Of a stretch of DNA of 60,016 nt, positions 6,925 through 16,136 are shown piece by piece. Positions within the stretch are counted from its first letter, which is position 1. Every line of letters begins with the position of its first letter. The DNA comes from Saprospiraceae bacterium (GTDB taxonomy: Bacteria; Bacteroidota; Bacteroidia; Chitinophagales; Saprospiraceae): contig JANQPA010000045.1 of the NCBI GenBank assembly GCA_028285545.1, forward strand, positions 1 through 60,016, given 5' to 3'. The notes below the pieces were generated by a model. The model worked only from the letters and a program-made list of their open reading frames with translations. It had not been told where the DNA came from and made no database searches. The position numbers and the translations under genes were made by a program.

Positions 6925-8376
6925 TTAGGGATCATATTCTGGATTCAATTGATTAGGAACTGGGGCAGCTAACTCTTTACGCCATTTATCCAAAAGATTG
7001 TATAGTTCTTTAGCTTTCTCAGGAAATTGTTCCAGAAGGTTATGCTGTTCGGAAACATCAGTCTCAAGATTATATAACTCCAATCCACCATCTTCAAAAT
7101 AATGATGTAGTTTCCAATCTCCCAATCGTATCACAGAACCAGGTCTGGTTCTAAATAGGGAGTCCCTGGATTGATTGTTATTCTTCTTATAAGCCTGCAA
7201 ATACACTGGAAAATGCCAAAAAAGGGGGCGATCTTCAAATTCAGCATGATTTCCATTTAATAAAGGAACAATACTTTTCCCATCTAATTGGCCGCCATAA
7301 TTTTCTAAACCTGCCAATTCGATAAGACTAGGGAATAGATCCAAATTTGAAATTAAGGCATCACTTTTACTGTTTTCTGCTATCTTTCCTTCCCATGATA
7401 TTATAAAAGGCACTCTAATCCCTCCTTCATAGTAGCTTCCTTTTCCATCTCTTAAGGGTGCTTGATAAGTAATGCCATACAAGCCCCCATTATCTGAAGT
7501 GAAAACGATTATGGTATTTTCCAAACACTCCTTTTTCTCTAAAGCTTTTATAATTTCTCCTATATTCCGATCTAGGTTTTCAATCATAGTCGCATAGGAA
7601 ATATTGTCTTGTTGGTTCCAGACTGGTTTACCTTCATATTTATACTTTAAACTATCCACGCCCTGTATTGGTGTATGAACAGCATATGGTGTATAATAAA
7701 GAAGGAATGGCTCTTGAGCATTCTGTATGAATTCAATAGATTTGGATGCAATTAAATCAGTAAGATATTCTCCATTGATTGCTTCTAATTTTACATTTTT
7801 ATAGGGAGGATAGTAACTTCTTGGATGTCCATTAGGCCCTCCTCCTATATTCTGATCAAAACCAAACTTAAGTGGATCATCGGATACATGCCATTTACCG
7901 GCCGCACAGGTAGTATATCCATGATTTTTGAGGATTTGAGGAAAAATGAGGAAGCTGGAATCCAAACTAGTGGTATTGGTGGTAGGAATTATTTTCCTAT
8001 CCTTAGCCTTTCCTCTTTCCGAAGAACCAACTGTATATATACCATGGCGGGCAGTCCATAATCCCGTTAACATCGAAGCACGGCTAGGGGCACAGTTAGA
8101 TGCACTAGAATATGCATTTGTAAAAACCATCCCACTCCGGGCCAATTGGTCAATATTAGGGGTATGGTAGAATTCACTTCCCATAAATCCAACATCCCGC
8201 CAGCCTAAATCATCAACATTTATGATAAGAATATTGGGCTTTTCATCACTTTGATGCTTATTACAGGCAATAAATATGCTTGCGAAAAAAATTAGAAAGA
8301 TCCCTAAATAATGCTTTCTTCTCCTGGAATAATTTGACTGGAACTTTTGGAATGCGGTACTTTTTCTAAAAATCAT
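6925..8376 (-). CDS. Lipoprotein sulfatase, S1 family
   Basis: 483 residues. The N-terminal hydrophobic segment ends in a lipobox IACN with Cys38, predicting a lipoprotein. The sulfatase fold is clear: metal-binding NVDDLGWRD, then CAPSR at 95-99 inside the CxPSR-xxxLTG signature whose Cys is converted to formylglycine by an anaerobic or aerobic maturase, then GKWHVS and FTSDNGG. It would remove sulfate esters, probably from a sulfated polysaccharide or glycan; the substrate is not readable. It is third in a sulfatase-PhoD-sulfatase run (23 bases to the next gene). Confidence 0.92.
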   Translation of the reverse strand: MIFRKSTAFQKFQSNYSRRRKHYLGIFLIFFASIFIACNKHQSDEKPNILIINVDDLGWRDVGFMGSEFYHTPNIDQLARSGMVFTNAYSSASNCAPSRASMLTGLWTARHGIYTVGSSERGKAKDRKIIPTTNTTSLDSSFLIFPQILKNHGYTTCAAGKWHVSDDPLKFGFDQNIGGGPNGHPRSYYPPYKNVKLEAINGEYLTDLIASKSIEFIQNAQEPFLLYYTPYAVHTPIQGVDSLKYKYEGKPVWNQQDNISYATMIENLDRNIGEIIKALEKKECLENTIIVFTSDNGGLYGITYQAPLRDGKGSYYEGGIRVPFIISWEGKIAENSKSDALISNLDLFPSLIELAGLENYGGQLDGKSIVPLLNGNHAEFEDRPLFWHFPVYLQAYKKNNNQSRDSLFRTRPGSVIRLGDWKLHHYFEDGGLELYNLETDVSEQHNLLEQFPEKAKELYNLLDKWRKELAAPVPNQLNPEYDP

Positions 8377-8399
8377 TCTAATCTAATTTTCTTTAATCC

Positions 8400-10067
8400 T
8401 TAGTCTAAAGTGATTGTTTTTGGCCAACCAGAAAATTGCCTGGCTACGGAGGAACTAACATCTTCTTCCCTCGGCCAACATTCAAAAGTAACTTCCTTAT
8501 TATTTTTATTAAACCGGATCAATCCGTATCCTGCGCCATTTGAGGGGCTGTCCGGATTAGCATAAGCATGCATGGTAATTTTATTATTGAAACCATCAAA
8601 AAATTGTCCTGTCCAGGGCAGTTCGTTATTGGGAAGTGGACTGTTTATCAATTCTTTTTCCAAAGGCCACCACCAGCGGCTATAATAATTGTTCACAATA
8701 GCCGGAACTACAAAAGCCCAGGGGCCATCTCCAAAATCTTCAATACCATGATGAATAATGGTGGCCAGATGCTGGTCTCCAGCAATATGAACAGCATTGG
8801 CTTTTTTGATGGCTTGGAGCGCTTTTTTGCGGCCAGTTTGCGGCCAGCCATTAGAATCCATATCTGCATGAAGTCGATTATCCTGAGAACCATGTAAATG
8901 AGCACCACCACAAAAACCTGTTTGAGATAGAACAGCCTTCATCGCTACTCCTTCCTTTTTTTCTGCCCATCTATTTAAAAATTCCAACTGGCGATTTCCT
9001 AATAAAACCAATCCTTCCACATCAACGGAAGCCGGGTCATAATCTGGGTTTCGAATGTGATCAGGTCGAGGTCCCTGTTGCGGAATTTTTCCATTGGGTC
9101 CTGATTTAAATTTCCGATCTTCTACGATGGCAAAATCTACCCCTCCTATATTTACGTTGGTATAATAAACACCTATCCCTTGTTCTATTGGAGTAGGATC
9201 ATAAGGGTCTGGTAAATGAGCTGTTTGGCAGCGTTCTACCATTTTCACATAATCTTTATGAAAAAAATAGCCACCATCATTTCCTGCCGCAATTTTTGAG
9301 ATTTTCCCATTTTCTCCCCATAGGTTTCCTTGTCCAATATCATGATCATCAGGTATCGTTATGCAAGGACGGTCCCGAAACAAGTCTCTGAATTGTAGTC
9401 CAAATTTCAGCCAGGCAGCGGTATGTTCCTGATGGTCATAGGATTGATCACCGGCAAAAAACAATAAATCTGGGTCTTGATGGCGAATATTTCGTAGGTA
9501 ATGACTTCGCGGCCCCCGGTCCTTATTGGAATTACAAGAAAGAGCTGCTAAAACGATCTCTTGTTTATTTATAGGATCTTTTCGGATCAAGCCTTCAAAT
9601 ACAGCCCCTTCAGCATGTCTTAATCGATAAGGAATATCAATGGAGGAATCCCAGTTTTCTATTCGAAATAAGGCTGACCAACCTATATCATTTACACTTT
9701 GTTTTTGAATTACTTGCCATTTATCTTCCTTTTTTATTTCCAGTCTTACCTCTCTCGTTTCATTGGGATAGAGTGGGAAAAGTTGTGCAGAAAGTTTAAG
9801 TACCTTTTCGGAAACCGTATAAATTCCAAATGCAATCGCCTCCTCTCTTGGGACTTTCAAATTGACAATTTCATTAGAATCTCGATTCCACCAATCATTA
9901 GTAGCCAGGGTATCCAGGTCTTCAAAGGGAGCAGATACTGGTGGCTCTTTTTCTAAGCCCAAATCTGGTTCTCTGCTTTCATTTTTGGAACAGGAGGCTA
10001 TTAATAGTAAGCCAAAAAAAATTAGTCTTGCTGATAGATTGATGATGGATTGATAATACATTTTCAA
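8400..10067 (-). CDS. PhoD-like metallophosphatase lipoprotein
   Basis: 555 residues with a lipoprotein signal (lipobox IASC near residue 26). After an N-terminal beta domain (about 40-165) comes a metallophosphoesterase core of the alkaline phosphatase D type: LLFFAGDQSYD, then CITIPDDHDIGQGN, then VHIAGDQHLATIIHHG, which are the metal-ligand Asp, Asp/His and His motifs of the superfamily. It should act on phosphomono- or diesters at the cell surface or periplasm. It lies between two sulfatases on the same strand (54 bases from one, 23 from the other), suggesting one degradative operon acting on a sulfated, perhaps phosphorylated, substrate. Confidence 0.85.
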   Translation of the reverse strand: MKMYYQSIINLSARLIFFGLLLIASCSKNESREPDLGLEKEPPVSAPFEDLDTLATNDWWNRDSNEIVNLKVPREEAIAFGIYTVSEKVLKLSAQLFPLYPNETREVRLEIKKEDKWQVIQKQSVNDIGWSALFRIENWDSSIDIPYRLRHAEGAVFEGLIRKDPINKQEIVLAALSCNSNKDRGPRSHYLRNIRHQDPDLLFFAGDQSYDHQEHTAAWLKFGLQFRDLFRDRPCITIPDDHDIGQGNLWGENGKISKIAAGNDGGYFFHKDYVKMVERCQTAHLPDPYDPTPIEQGIGVYYTNVNIGGVDFAIVEDRKFKSGPNGKIPQQGPRPDHIRNPDYDPASVDVEGLVLLGNRQLEFLNRWAEKKEGVAMKAVLSQTGFCGGAHLHGSQDNRLHADMDSNGWPQTGRKKALQAIKKANAVHIAGDQHLATIIHHGIEDFGDGPWAFVVPAIVNNYYSRWWWPLEKELINSPLPNNELPWTGQFFDGFNNKITMHAYANPDSPSNGAGYGLIRFNKNNKEVTFECWPREEDVSSSVARQFSGWPKTITLD

Positions 10068-10121
10068 ATTTGGTTTGTAAAAAGGAAGACCTAAAAATAA
10101 ATTTATGTTTTGGGGAATACC

Positions 10122-11522
10122 CTATTTCTTAGTTCTCTTTCTATATCTCGTCATTTGTCTGGGGTTTACATAATTGGGAGTTCTATTTTCCATTAAGGCC
10201 TGATGAATCTCATAAGTAACCTGGTTCCAGGTCTCTTCTTCAAGCCAACTGGGTGATACTAAATCCCTTTCCCACAGTTCAAGATCTTCTTTTGAATTGG
10301 AAAATCCATCCGGCATGATTGTTTCCAAACTTGTGGTTTCTCCGATATCCTCTGCAAGGTTATAATAGCGATAACCATAATCCTCCAGTCGAACCAGTTT
10401 AAACTGGCCTTTTCTAAGGGCTGCCATTTTATCTTTGCGCCAAAATAGGGAAGGATGTGGATTTCCTTGTTTTTCTCCAGATAGATAGGGTATTAGGTTG
10501 ACTCCATCCAATCCGCTTTGTTCGGTTTTTGCTACTGCATCAATTGTAGCAAAGATATCCAAAGAAGAAGTAAGCCCATTAAATGTACTACCAGGTTTTA
10601 TCTGAGCGGGCCAGGAAAGAACAAAAGGAACTCTATGCCCACCTTCAAATTTATTGCCTTTCCAACCTTTGAGAGGGCCACAATCAGATTGATTGTTAGT
10701 AGCTCCTCCATTGTCACTTAAAAAGAAAATCAAGGTATTATTTAAAAGTTCTTCCTTTTCAAGTTTGTGAACAAGCTTCCCAATATTTTGATCCATAGAC
10801 CAGGTCATGGCAGCTAATTCCTGGCGAGAATGTCCTTTGAATTTTTCCAGATCTTCTACTTTAGCTTCCATAGGAGTATGAACCGCATTAAAAGACAGAT
10901 ACATGAAAAACGGCTCCTTTTTATAAAGGTCAATGTATTCAACTGCCTTATTTCCAAAAACATCTGTCAGATAACCAGAAAAATCAACTCTTTGCTTATT
11001 CTGTAAAATGGCTTTTGGGGATCCTTTTTTATCTTCATTTTTATTGTAAAAATAAGATCTCGCACCCGCCAAAAATCCATAAAATTCATCAAATCCTCTT
11101 TCATTAGGATGATAAGAAGGGCCATTTCCCAAATGCCATTTCCCGATTGCAATAGTTTTATAACCCGCAGATTGTAAGGCATCTCCCATGGTCGACTGTT
11201 TTAAATCAAGCCCCATTCCTTGTGGAATAGCATTGCATTCGAAACCAAAACGTTGCTGATATTTACCAGTTATCAAGCCCGCTCGGGAAGGAGCGCATAC
11301 ACTCGCACTAGTATGAGCATCTGTAAAAATCACTCCCCTGCTAGCCAGCTTGTCCAACTCTGGAGTCTTAAGATCGGGACTACCCATAAAACCAAAATCA
11401 ATATAACCAGCATCGTCTGCTATTATGACAATAATATTAGGGCGGTCATCCTCAGATTGTATATTTGGGCTACAACTTAAACAAGCAGAAGTGATCAAAA
11501 ATAAAACCCAATAATTTTTCAT
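10122..11522 (-). CDS. Lipoprotein sulfatase, S1 family (second copy)
   Basis: 466 residues. A short signal ends in lipobox CLSC with Cys17. Sulfatase motifs: IIADDAGYIDFG, CAPSR at 76-80 within the CxPSR-xxLITG formylglycine signature, IGKWHLG and FLSDNGG. It belongs to the same broad family as the sulfatase at 6925-8376 but is clearly divergent from it, so the two probably attack different sulfate positions (inference). It is the first gene of the minus-strand cluster; 108 bases separate it from the divergent trpF, where a promoter should lie. Confidence 0.92.
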   Translation of the reverse strand: MKNYWVLFLITSACLSCSPNIQSEDDRPNIIVIIADDAGYIDFGFMGSPDLKTPELDKLASRGVIFTDAHTSASVCAPSRAGLITGKYQQRFGFECNAIPQGMGLDLKQSTMGDALQSAGYKTIAIGKWHLGNGPSYHPNERGFDEFYGFLAGARSYFYNKNEDKKGSPKAILQNKQRVDFSGYLTDVFGNKAVEYIDLYKKEPFFMYLSFNAVHTPMEAKVEDLEKFKGHSRQELAAMTWSMDQNIGKLVHKLEKEELLNNTLIFFLSDNGGATNNQSDCGPLKGWKGNKFEGGHRVPFVLSWPAQIKPGSTFNGLTSSLDIFATIDAVAKTEQSGLDGVNLIPYLSGEKQGNPHPSLFWRKDKMAALRKGQFKLVRLEDYGYRYYNLAEDIGETTSLETIMPDGFSNSKEDLELWERDLVSPSWLEEETWNQVTYEIHQALMENRTPNYVNPRQMTRYRKRTKK

Positions 11523-11630
11523 TTTATGAAAATGCTTTGAAAGAAAGATGTATTATTATCGATCTAAGGCTACAGGATCTTTAAAACAACAGCGATAAAT
11601 ATAGCTAATGGTTTTTCTAAAAAGATAAAA

Positions 11631-12290
11631 ATGAATGGCGTAAGAATAAAAATATGCTGCATTAGCAGCCAGGAAGAAGCAAAAATGGCCATTGATGCGG
11701 GTGCAGATGCTCTTGGTTTAGTAGGAAAAATGCCCAGTGGTCCTGGGCCAATTTCCGATGATTTAATCCTGAATATCAGTAAAAATGTTCCTCCACCAAT
11801 AGCTACTTTTCTATTAACCAGTGAAACTAGTGCCCAGAATATCATTCAACATCATTCCAGAGTAAATACCAATACCATTCAAATTGTAGATGCTTTACAG
11901 GAAGGAACATATGCTGAAATCAAAGCAGCTTTACCTAGCACCAAACTGGTTCAAGTCATTCATGTAATTGATGAGAAATCTGTAGAGGAAGCTATTCAGG
12001 TCTCTAAACAAGTAGATGCCCTCCTTTTAGATAGTGGTAATCCTAATTTGAAAATCAAACAATTAGGCGGAACCGGCAGGACACATAATTGGGCAATTAG
12101 TCGAAAAATCAGGGATTCCATTGACATTCCTTTATTTTTGGCAGGTGGTTTAAATGCTGGGAATGTCAAAGAGGCCATCATGGCCGTCCAACCTTTTGGT
12201 ATAGATTTATGCAGCAGTGTTCGAACGAACAACAAACTAGACCCTGTCAAACTTGAAGCTTTTTTCAAGGCAGTTCATTCCATAAACTAA
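11631..12290 (+). CDS. trpF: Phosphoribosylanthranilate isomerase-like protein (TrpF)
   Basis: 219 residues with the TIM-barrel pattern of TrpF: N-terminal RIKICCIS carrying the catalytic Cys, AGADALGLVG, the catalytic Asp in DALLLDSG (about 132-139), GGTGRTHNW, FLAGGLNAGNVKEAI and a terminal phosphate-binding GIDLCSS. It would isomerise N-(5-phosphoribosyl)anthranilate in tryptophan synthesis. Two deviations are visible: KICC instead of the usual KICG, and the end motif GIDLCSSVR instead of G-D-SSGVE. No other trp gene is nearby, so a role outside the main trp pathway is possible. Confidence 0.8.
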   Translation: MNGVRIKICCISSQEEAKMAIDAGADALGLVGKMPSGPGPISDDLILNISKNVPPPIATFLLTSETSAQNIIQHHSRVNTNTIQIVDALQEGTYAEIKAALPSTKLVQVIHVIDEKSVEEAIQVSKQVDALLLDSGNPNLKIKQLGGTGRTHNWAISRKIRDSIDIPLFLAGGLNAGNVKEAIMAVQPFGIDLCSSVRTNNKLDPVKLEAFFKAVHSIN

Positions 12291-12319
12291 GAAAGCTAGC
12301 GCTTGTGCCAGCTTTCTTA
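12288..12319. terminator. Hairpin between convergent trpF and OmpA-like genes
   Basis: Arms TAAGAAAGCT (12288-12297) and AGCTTTCTTA (12310-12319) form a 10-bp stem that includes the trpF stop codon. It is followed by an AT-rich stretch without a clean T-run. It could terminate transcription in both directions between the converging genes. Confidence 0.6.
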
Positions 12320-12333
12320 ATTATTATAATTCT

Positions 12334-12360
12334 CAATACCCACTACTCACTACCCAGTAC
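12334..12360. repeat. Single arm of CAATACCC/ACTACCC words
   Basis: Degenerate tandem words CAATACCC, ACTACTC, ACTACCC between trpF and the OmpA-like gene. The same word family (CCCAATACC, ACTCAATACCC) forms the right arm of the element before oligopeptidase B at 28001-28043. No facing arm is visible here, so this looks like a half-element. Confidence 0.5.
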
Positions 12361-12362
12361 GG

Positions 12363-13031
12363 CTAAATGTCTCCTCTCTCCGCAGCCCTTCTCAATTTTT
12401 TATTGGCAACAATTGCGATTTCTACCCGGCGGTTTTGTTTTCTACCGCTTGCTGTTGAGTTATTGGCTATTGGCTCTGTCTCTCCAAGCCCCATAGTAAT
12501 TAGACGTTCATTCCCGACACCGTTACCTATTAGATAACCATTCACAGACTTGGCTCTGTTATTAGATAATTCCATATTGTATTCTGCTTCGCCTGAACTA
12601 TCGGTATGGCCCTGTACTAATACTTCCGTATCGTCATATTTTTTCAAAATTCTGGAAAGTTCTGCCAAATTTTCTCTGGTTGCTCCCTTTAAACTGTATG
12701 AGTTTACATCGAATAACAAACCTGAATCAAAGGTGATTAAGATTCCCTCTCCTACTCTTTCTACTTTCGCTCCTTTCAAATCCTTACGCATTTCTTCAGC
12801 TTGCTTATCCATATACTTACCAATGACGGCTCCTGTAGCACCACCAATAACGGAACCAATAAGAATTCCTCTGGCCTTTTTACCTTTTTTGGCAAGTGCT
12901 CCTCCAATCACTCCTCCAAGTGCACCTCCAACCATAGCTCCCTGGAAAGTTTTACTAGTATTGCACGATGGCGTTAGAATTAAAGCCAGTGCTAAAAAAA
13001 TCGGAAAAAATTTTGCCGTTGTCATTTTCAT
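12363..13031 (-). CDS. OmpA-family lipoprotein with glycine-zipper segment
   Basis: 222 residues. Lipoprotein signal with lipobox TPSC, Cys23. Residues about 33-70 are a glycine-zipper segment rich in GALGGVIGG and GSVIGGATGAVIG motifs. Residues about 105-215 are an OmpA C-terminal domain (VLVQGHTDSSGEAEYN, ELSNNRAKSV, GRKQNRRVEI) that binds peptidoglycan non-covalently. It is a typical outer-membrane to peptidoglycan tether. Its promoter should lie in the 321-base gap upstream that it shares with the divergent CNNM-type gene. Confidence 0.9.
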   Translation of the reverse strand: MKMTTAKFFPIFLALALILTPSCNTSKTFQGAMVGGALGGVIGGALAKKGKKARGILIGSVIGGATGAVIGKYMDKQAEEMRKDLKGAKVERVGEGILITFDSGLLFDVNSYSLKGATRENLAELSRILKKYDDTEVLVQGHTDSSGEAEYNMELSNNRAKSVNGYLIGNGVGNERLITMGLGETEPIANNSTASGRKQNRRVEIAIVANKKLRRAAERGDI

Positions 13032-13352
13032 ATACTTGAGCTTTATGTTTCAAATGATTTTCATAAGGTTAAGACTAATTTTTGAAAATCGGTCACATGC
13101 ATCGATAATAGAAGTCTTAAAATAAGTAAATTTAACATATACTTAATACTTCATCTAATGGGAAGAAGCTTATCGTCGAAAGAGTAAAGACATCAATAGA
13201 TTATTTCGTAATATTGTGAAATAGGAGTTGAGGAGACAATTTGAGATATATGGAGACAAATTGTCTCCATATATCTCAAATTGTCTCCATATATCTCGTA
13301 TAATTCTATAGATTCAATAGATGTCTAAAATATTATTAACCAATAAACATAC
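13032..13352. other. Divergent intergenic region (321 bp) with a large palindrome
   Basis: This gap separates the minus-strand OmpA-like gene from the plus-strand CNNM-type gene, so both promoters should lie here. I could not pick consensus -33/-7 elements. Its main content is the palindrome at 13232-13288. No coding frame is convincing. Confidence 0.6.
13232..13288. repeat. Perfect 57-nt palindrome of GGAGACAA/GAGATATAT words
   Basis: Perfect inverted repeat with 28-base arms around one central A, built from the words GGAGACAA and TTGAGATATAT. The right side continues with one more word copy to about 13297. The same words form a facing-arm element at 30117-30195 and a single arm at 59917-59960. 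It lies about 65 bases upstream of the next plus-strand start and is not followed by a T-run in either direction, so a simple terminator role is unlikely. Confidence 0.85.
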
Positions 13353-14423
13353 ATGGTCTTATTAATTATCTTTTTTGCGGTTTCCATTCTTTTTTCCTTT
13401 TTATGTTCAGTATGGGAAGCCGTCCTTTTAAGTATTACTCCTTCCTATATCCGTACAGCCACTATGGAGGGCAAAAAAATTGGCAAAACCCTAAATGAGT
13501 ACAAAGAGGATATCGATAGGCCCCTTTCTGCTATTTTAACCTTGAACACGATTGCCCATACCGTTGGTGCTATAGGTGTAGGTGCTCAGGCAGGGCATAT
13601 TTTCGGTGAAAATTATTTTGATGTAGGAGGGATGTTTTCTATAAGTTATGAATCCATCATTGCCGGTTTAATGACCTTGGCCATTTTAATTTTGTCGGAA
13701 ATCATTCCAAAAACGATTGGTGCCAATAGATGGAAAAGCTTGGCTCCTTTTACAGTTAGATCTATTGGTGTGCTATTATGGGTTCTTCACCCTTTGGTTT
13801 GGTTGAGCCAAAGAATTACCAAAACACTTAAAAAAGATAAAGCCCGCTCTATTTTTAGCAGAGCTGACCTAGCCGCCAGTGTACGGGAGAGTGAGCAAAG
13901 TGGTGCCTTGGATGAAAGTGAGTCAGCCATCATTAAAAACTTATTGGCTTTTGAGAAAAAGACAGTAAGAGATATTATGACTCCCAAAACAGTCGCTTTA
14001 ATGGCGGATGAGGAAACTCCCTTACGTGAGTTTTACGATCAAAACCAACCACTACCCTATTCTCGAATTCCTATTTTTAAAGAAACCCGAGATCATGTGA
14101 CCGGAATTATTTTAAAAGATGAATTATTACAAAATCTGGTAGAGGGTAAAGATTCCGCTTCCTTAAAAGAGATTAAAAGATCCATTGATTTTATTCAGGA
14201 TACAACTGCCCTTCCAGAGTTATTCCAATCGCTGACCAAGGAAAAGCAGCACTTATTTATTGTTTCTGATGATTTTGGTGTGGTGGTAGGAATTGTTACA
14301 ATGGAAGACATGTTCGAAACCCTTCTTGGACAGGAGATTGTAGATGAAACGGATGCTCATGTAGATCTTCAAAAACTAGCTAAGGAGCAGTGGGAAGAGA
14401 GGAATAAGAAGAATAAAGATTAG
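13353..14423 (+). CDS. CNNM/CorC-type membrane protein (DUF21 plus CBS pair)
   Basis: 356 residues. Residues 1-165 are a DUF21/CNNM membrane domain with about four hydrophobic segments and the family pattern EAVLLSITPSYI, LNTIAHTVGAIGVG and LSEIIPKTIGANRW. Residues about 190-335 are a CBS pair beginning IMTPKTVALMADEETPLREF and ending VVVGIVTMEDMFETLLGQEIVDETD. The usual C-terminal CorC_HlyC (transporter-associated) domain is absent, which fits the shorter subgroup. Relatives are implicated in Mg or Co efflux; the ion here is not known. Confidence 0.88.
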   Translation: MVLLIIFFAVSILFSFLCSVWEAVLLSITPSYIRTATMEGKKIGKTLNEYKEDIDRPLSAILTLNTIAHTVGAIGVGAQAGHIFGENYFDVGGMFSISYESIIAGLMTLAILILSEIIPKTIGANRWKSLAPFTVRSIGVLLWVLHPLVWLSQRITKTLKKDKARSIFSRADLAASVRESEQSGALDESESAIIKNLLAFEKKTVRDIMTPKTVALMADEETPLREFYDQNQPLPYSRIPIFKETRDHVTGIILKDELLQNLVEGKDSASLKEIKRSIDFIQDTTALPELFQSLTKEKQHLFIVSDDFGVVVGIVTMEDMFETLLGQEIVDETDAHVDLQKLAKEQWEERNKKNKD

Positions 14424-14600
14424 GCCAAATCAATTTAATTAAAAAAAAATGAGCCATCCCAAAATTTTAGAAACAAAGAAATAATCTTAAGTATTCTAAA
14501 ATATAGAGAAGTATATAGAAGCAAATCCGCTTGAGGCGGTTGAAATAAGGTAGAAATATTTTGTCTTTATACTTAAAACAACATTATTTCAATTTATCTC

Positions 14601-14631
14601 GCACTATTTAGGCCAAAGGCCTAAATAGTGC
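14601..14631. terminator. Perfect hairpin between convergent CNNM-type and susD genes
   Basis: Arms GCACTATTTAGGCC and GGCCTAAATAGTGC, 14 perfect base pairs with an AAA loop. It sits between converging genes, so it plausibly terminates both. Only short T-rich stretches follow. The rest of the 267-base gap is AT-rich and contains nothing I recognise apart from a small CCGC/GCGG hairpin near 14530. Confidence 0.7.
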
Positions 14632-14690
14632 TTATTTCTCTAAAATTCGAGATGACTCCTATTGTAATTAATTAAGAATTAACAAACAAA

Positions 14691-16106
14691 TTATTGCAAA
14701 TATCCTGGGTTTTGAACCATGTTAGGATTCGTTTGTATTTCGTCCAGTGGAATTGGATTATACACCTGGTCGTTATCCCAATTAATGGTTTGCTCACCAA
14801 AAGTGGTAAATTTCGTCCAGCTTAATTGACGGCGAGTCAGGTCAAATACACGATCTCCTTCAAATGCCAATTCCTTACGACGTTCCAAAAGGATAGCATC
14901 GATTAGATCCTGTCCAGAAGCTGTACTAGCTACGTAACTTGGATCGACTCTACTGGCAACTGCATCCAAGTCCTCGCGTGCACCTGCTTCATTACCTTGC
15001 TCAGCACGAGCTTCGGCACGAATTAGATAAACATCTGCCAATCTCAAGACTTTATAATAATCCTGACCATTTTCACCATTAGGATATTTACCTTCTGGAA
15101 TAACTGCATCTCTTTCCCCATCTGCACGATCACCAATTCTCATTACGGCTCTCCTGGCATCTGTATCGGCATAGATGTCATATAAATCTTGAGTACCGAG
15201 GATATCTCCGTAACCATCCTGGTCATAGATCCCACCTACTGAATTTACACCACCATTATCTGCTGGAAGATTGATCAGCGTGAAGATATCTTCAGAGCCA
15301 ATATTAGCTCCCCAGGAACTCATCCATGCTGTGCTATCGGCATAAAGAGAATACCGACCACTATTAATTACCTGTGTAGCCAATGCTTCAGCAGCAGCCC
15401 AATCTTCTTTGTATAATAAAACCTTTGCTAATAAGGCCTGAGCTCCTTCTTTAGAAAATCGTCCGTTTTCTTCAAGGGACATTAAGCCAATAGCCGTATT
15501 TAAATCGCTTTCTATCTGGGCATAAACCTCCGCAACTGTCGCTCTGGCAGGAGTTACAATTTCTCCTGTTGTACCTTCATTATTAAGAGCTACGCCTAAA
15601 CTTGCACCATTATCCGAAGAATAGGGTCTTGCAAAATGACGCACTAGATTCCAATAAGCTAATGCTCTGATAGCATGTGCTTCACCCAATCTTTGATCTG
15701 CTTCAGTTTGCTCAGAGCTCAAAAAATTAACATCAACAATACGATTAATGACATTACTGGCATTAACTACTAACTGATAGCCCTCTGCCCATTGTCCAGT
15801 GGCACGACCAGATTGAGCTGTAAGTCTGTATTCATCAAATCCAAGAAAACGACCTGCATTTTTACTACTAACAAATACATTATCTGCTCTCAAGTCTGGG
15901 ATTAATGTTAAATCCCAGCGATAAGAATTTTCGTCAGTATTGAGTAAATTATTAAGACCCACCACTGCAGCATTTAAGGACCCTAAATCTACAATCGCGC
16001 TACTTATGGACAAAGACTGCTGTGGTTCTAGCTCAAGAAAATCCTCCCCACATGAAGTAATGCCTATTACTCCAACCAATAAGAGAAATTTTATATAAAT
16101 TTTCAT
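14691..16106 (-). CDS. SusD/RagB-family outer-membrane nutrient-binding lipoprotein
   Basis: 471 residues. Lipoprotein signal with lipobox ITSC, Cys19, then the N-terminal ELEPQQS stretch typical of SusD-like proteins. A TPR-like core and the family's C-terminal end are visible: DVYLIRAEARAEQGN, LLERRKELAFEGDRVFDLTRR and the terminal PIPLDEIQTNPNMVQNPGY. SusD-like proteins sit on the SusC barrel as a lid that binds glycans or peptides. It follows susC by 30 bases and must form one complex with it. No enzymes or sensor adjoin the pair, so the ligand is unknown. Confidence 0.96.
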   Translation of the reverse strand: MKIYIKFLLLVGVIGITSCGEDFLELEPQQSLSISSAIVDLGSLNAAVVGLNNLLNTDENSYRWDLTLIPDLRADNVFVSSKNAGRFLGFDEYRLTAQSGRATGQWAEGYQLVVNASNVINRIVDVNFLSSEQTEADQRLGEAHAIRALAYWNLVRHFARPYSSDNGASLGVALNNEGTTGEIVTPARATVAEVYAQIESDLNTAIGLMSLEENGRFSKEGAQALLAKVLLYKEDWAAAEALATQVINSGRYSLYADSTAWMSSWGANIGSEDIFTLINLPADNGGVNSVGGIYDQDGYGDILGTQDLYDIYADTDARRAVMRIGDRADGERDAVIPEGKYPNGENGQDYYKVLRLADVYLIRAEARAEQGNEAGAREDLDAVASRVDPSYVASTASGQDLIDAILLERRKELAFEGDRVFDLTRRQLSWTKFTTFGEQTINWDNDQVYNPIPLDEIQTNPNMVQNPGYLQ

Positions 16107-16136
16107 TGTTTTAAATTTTGATTATCTACTTTTTAA

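Noticed and set aside
12550-13125. 191-codon plus-strand frame opposite the OmpA-like gene
   Set aside because: It is antisense to a clear OmpA/glycine-zipper lipoprotein.
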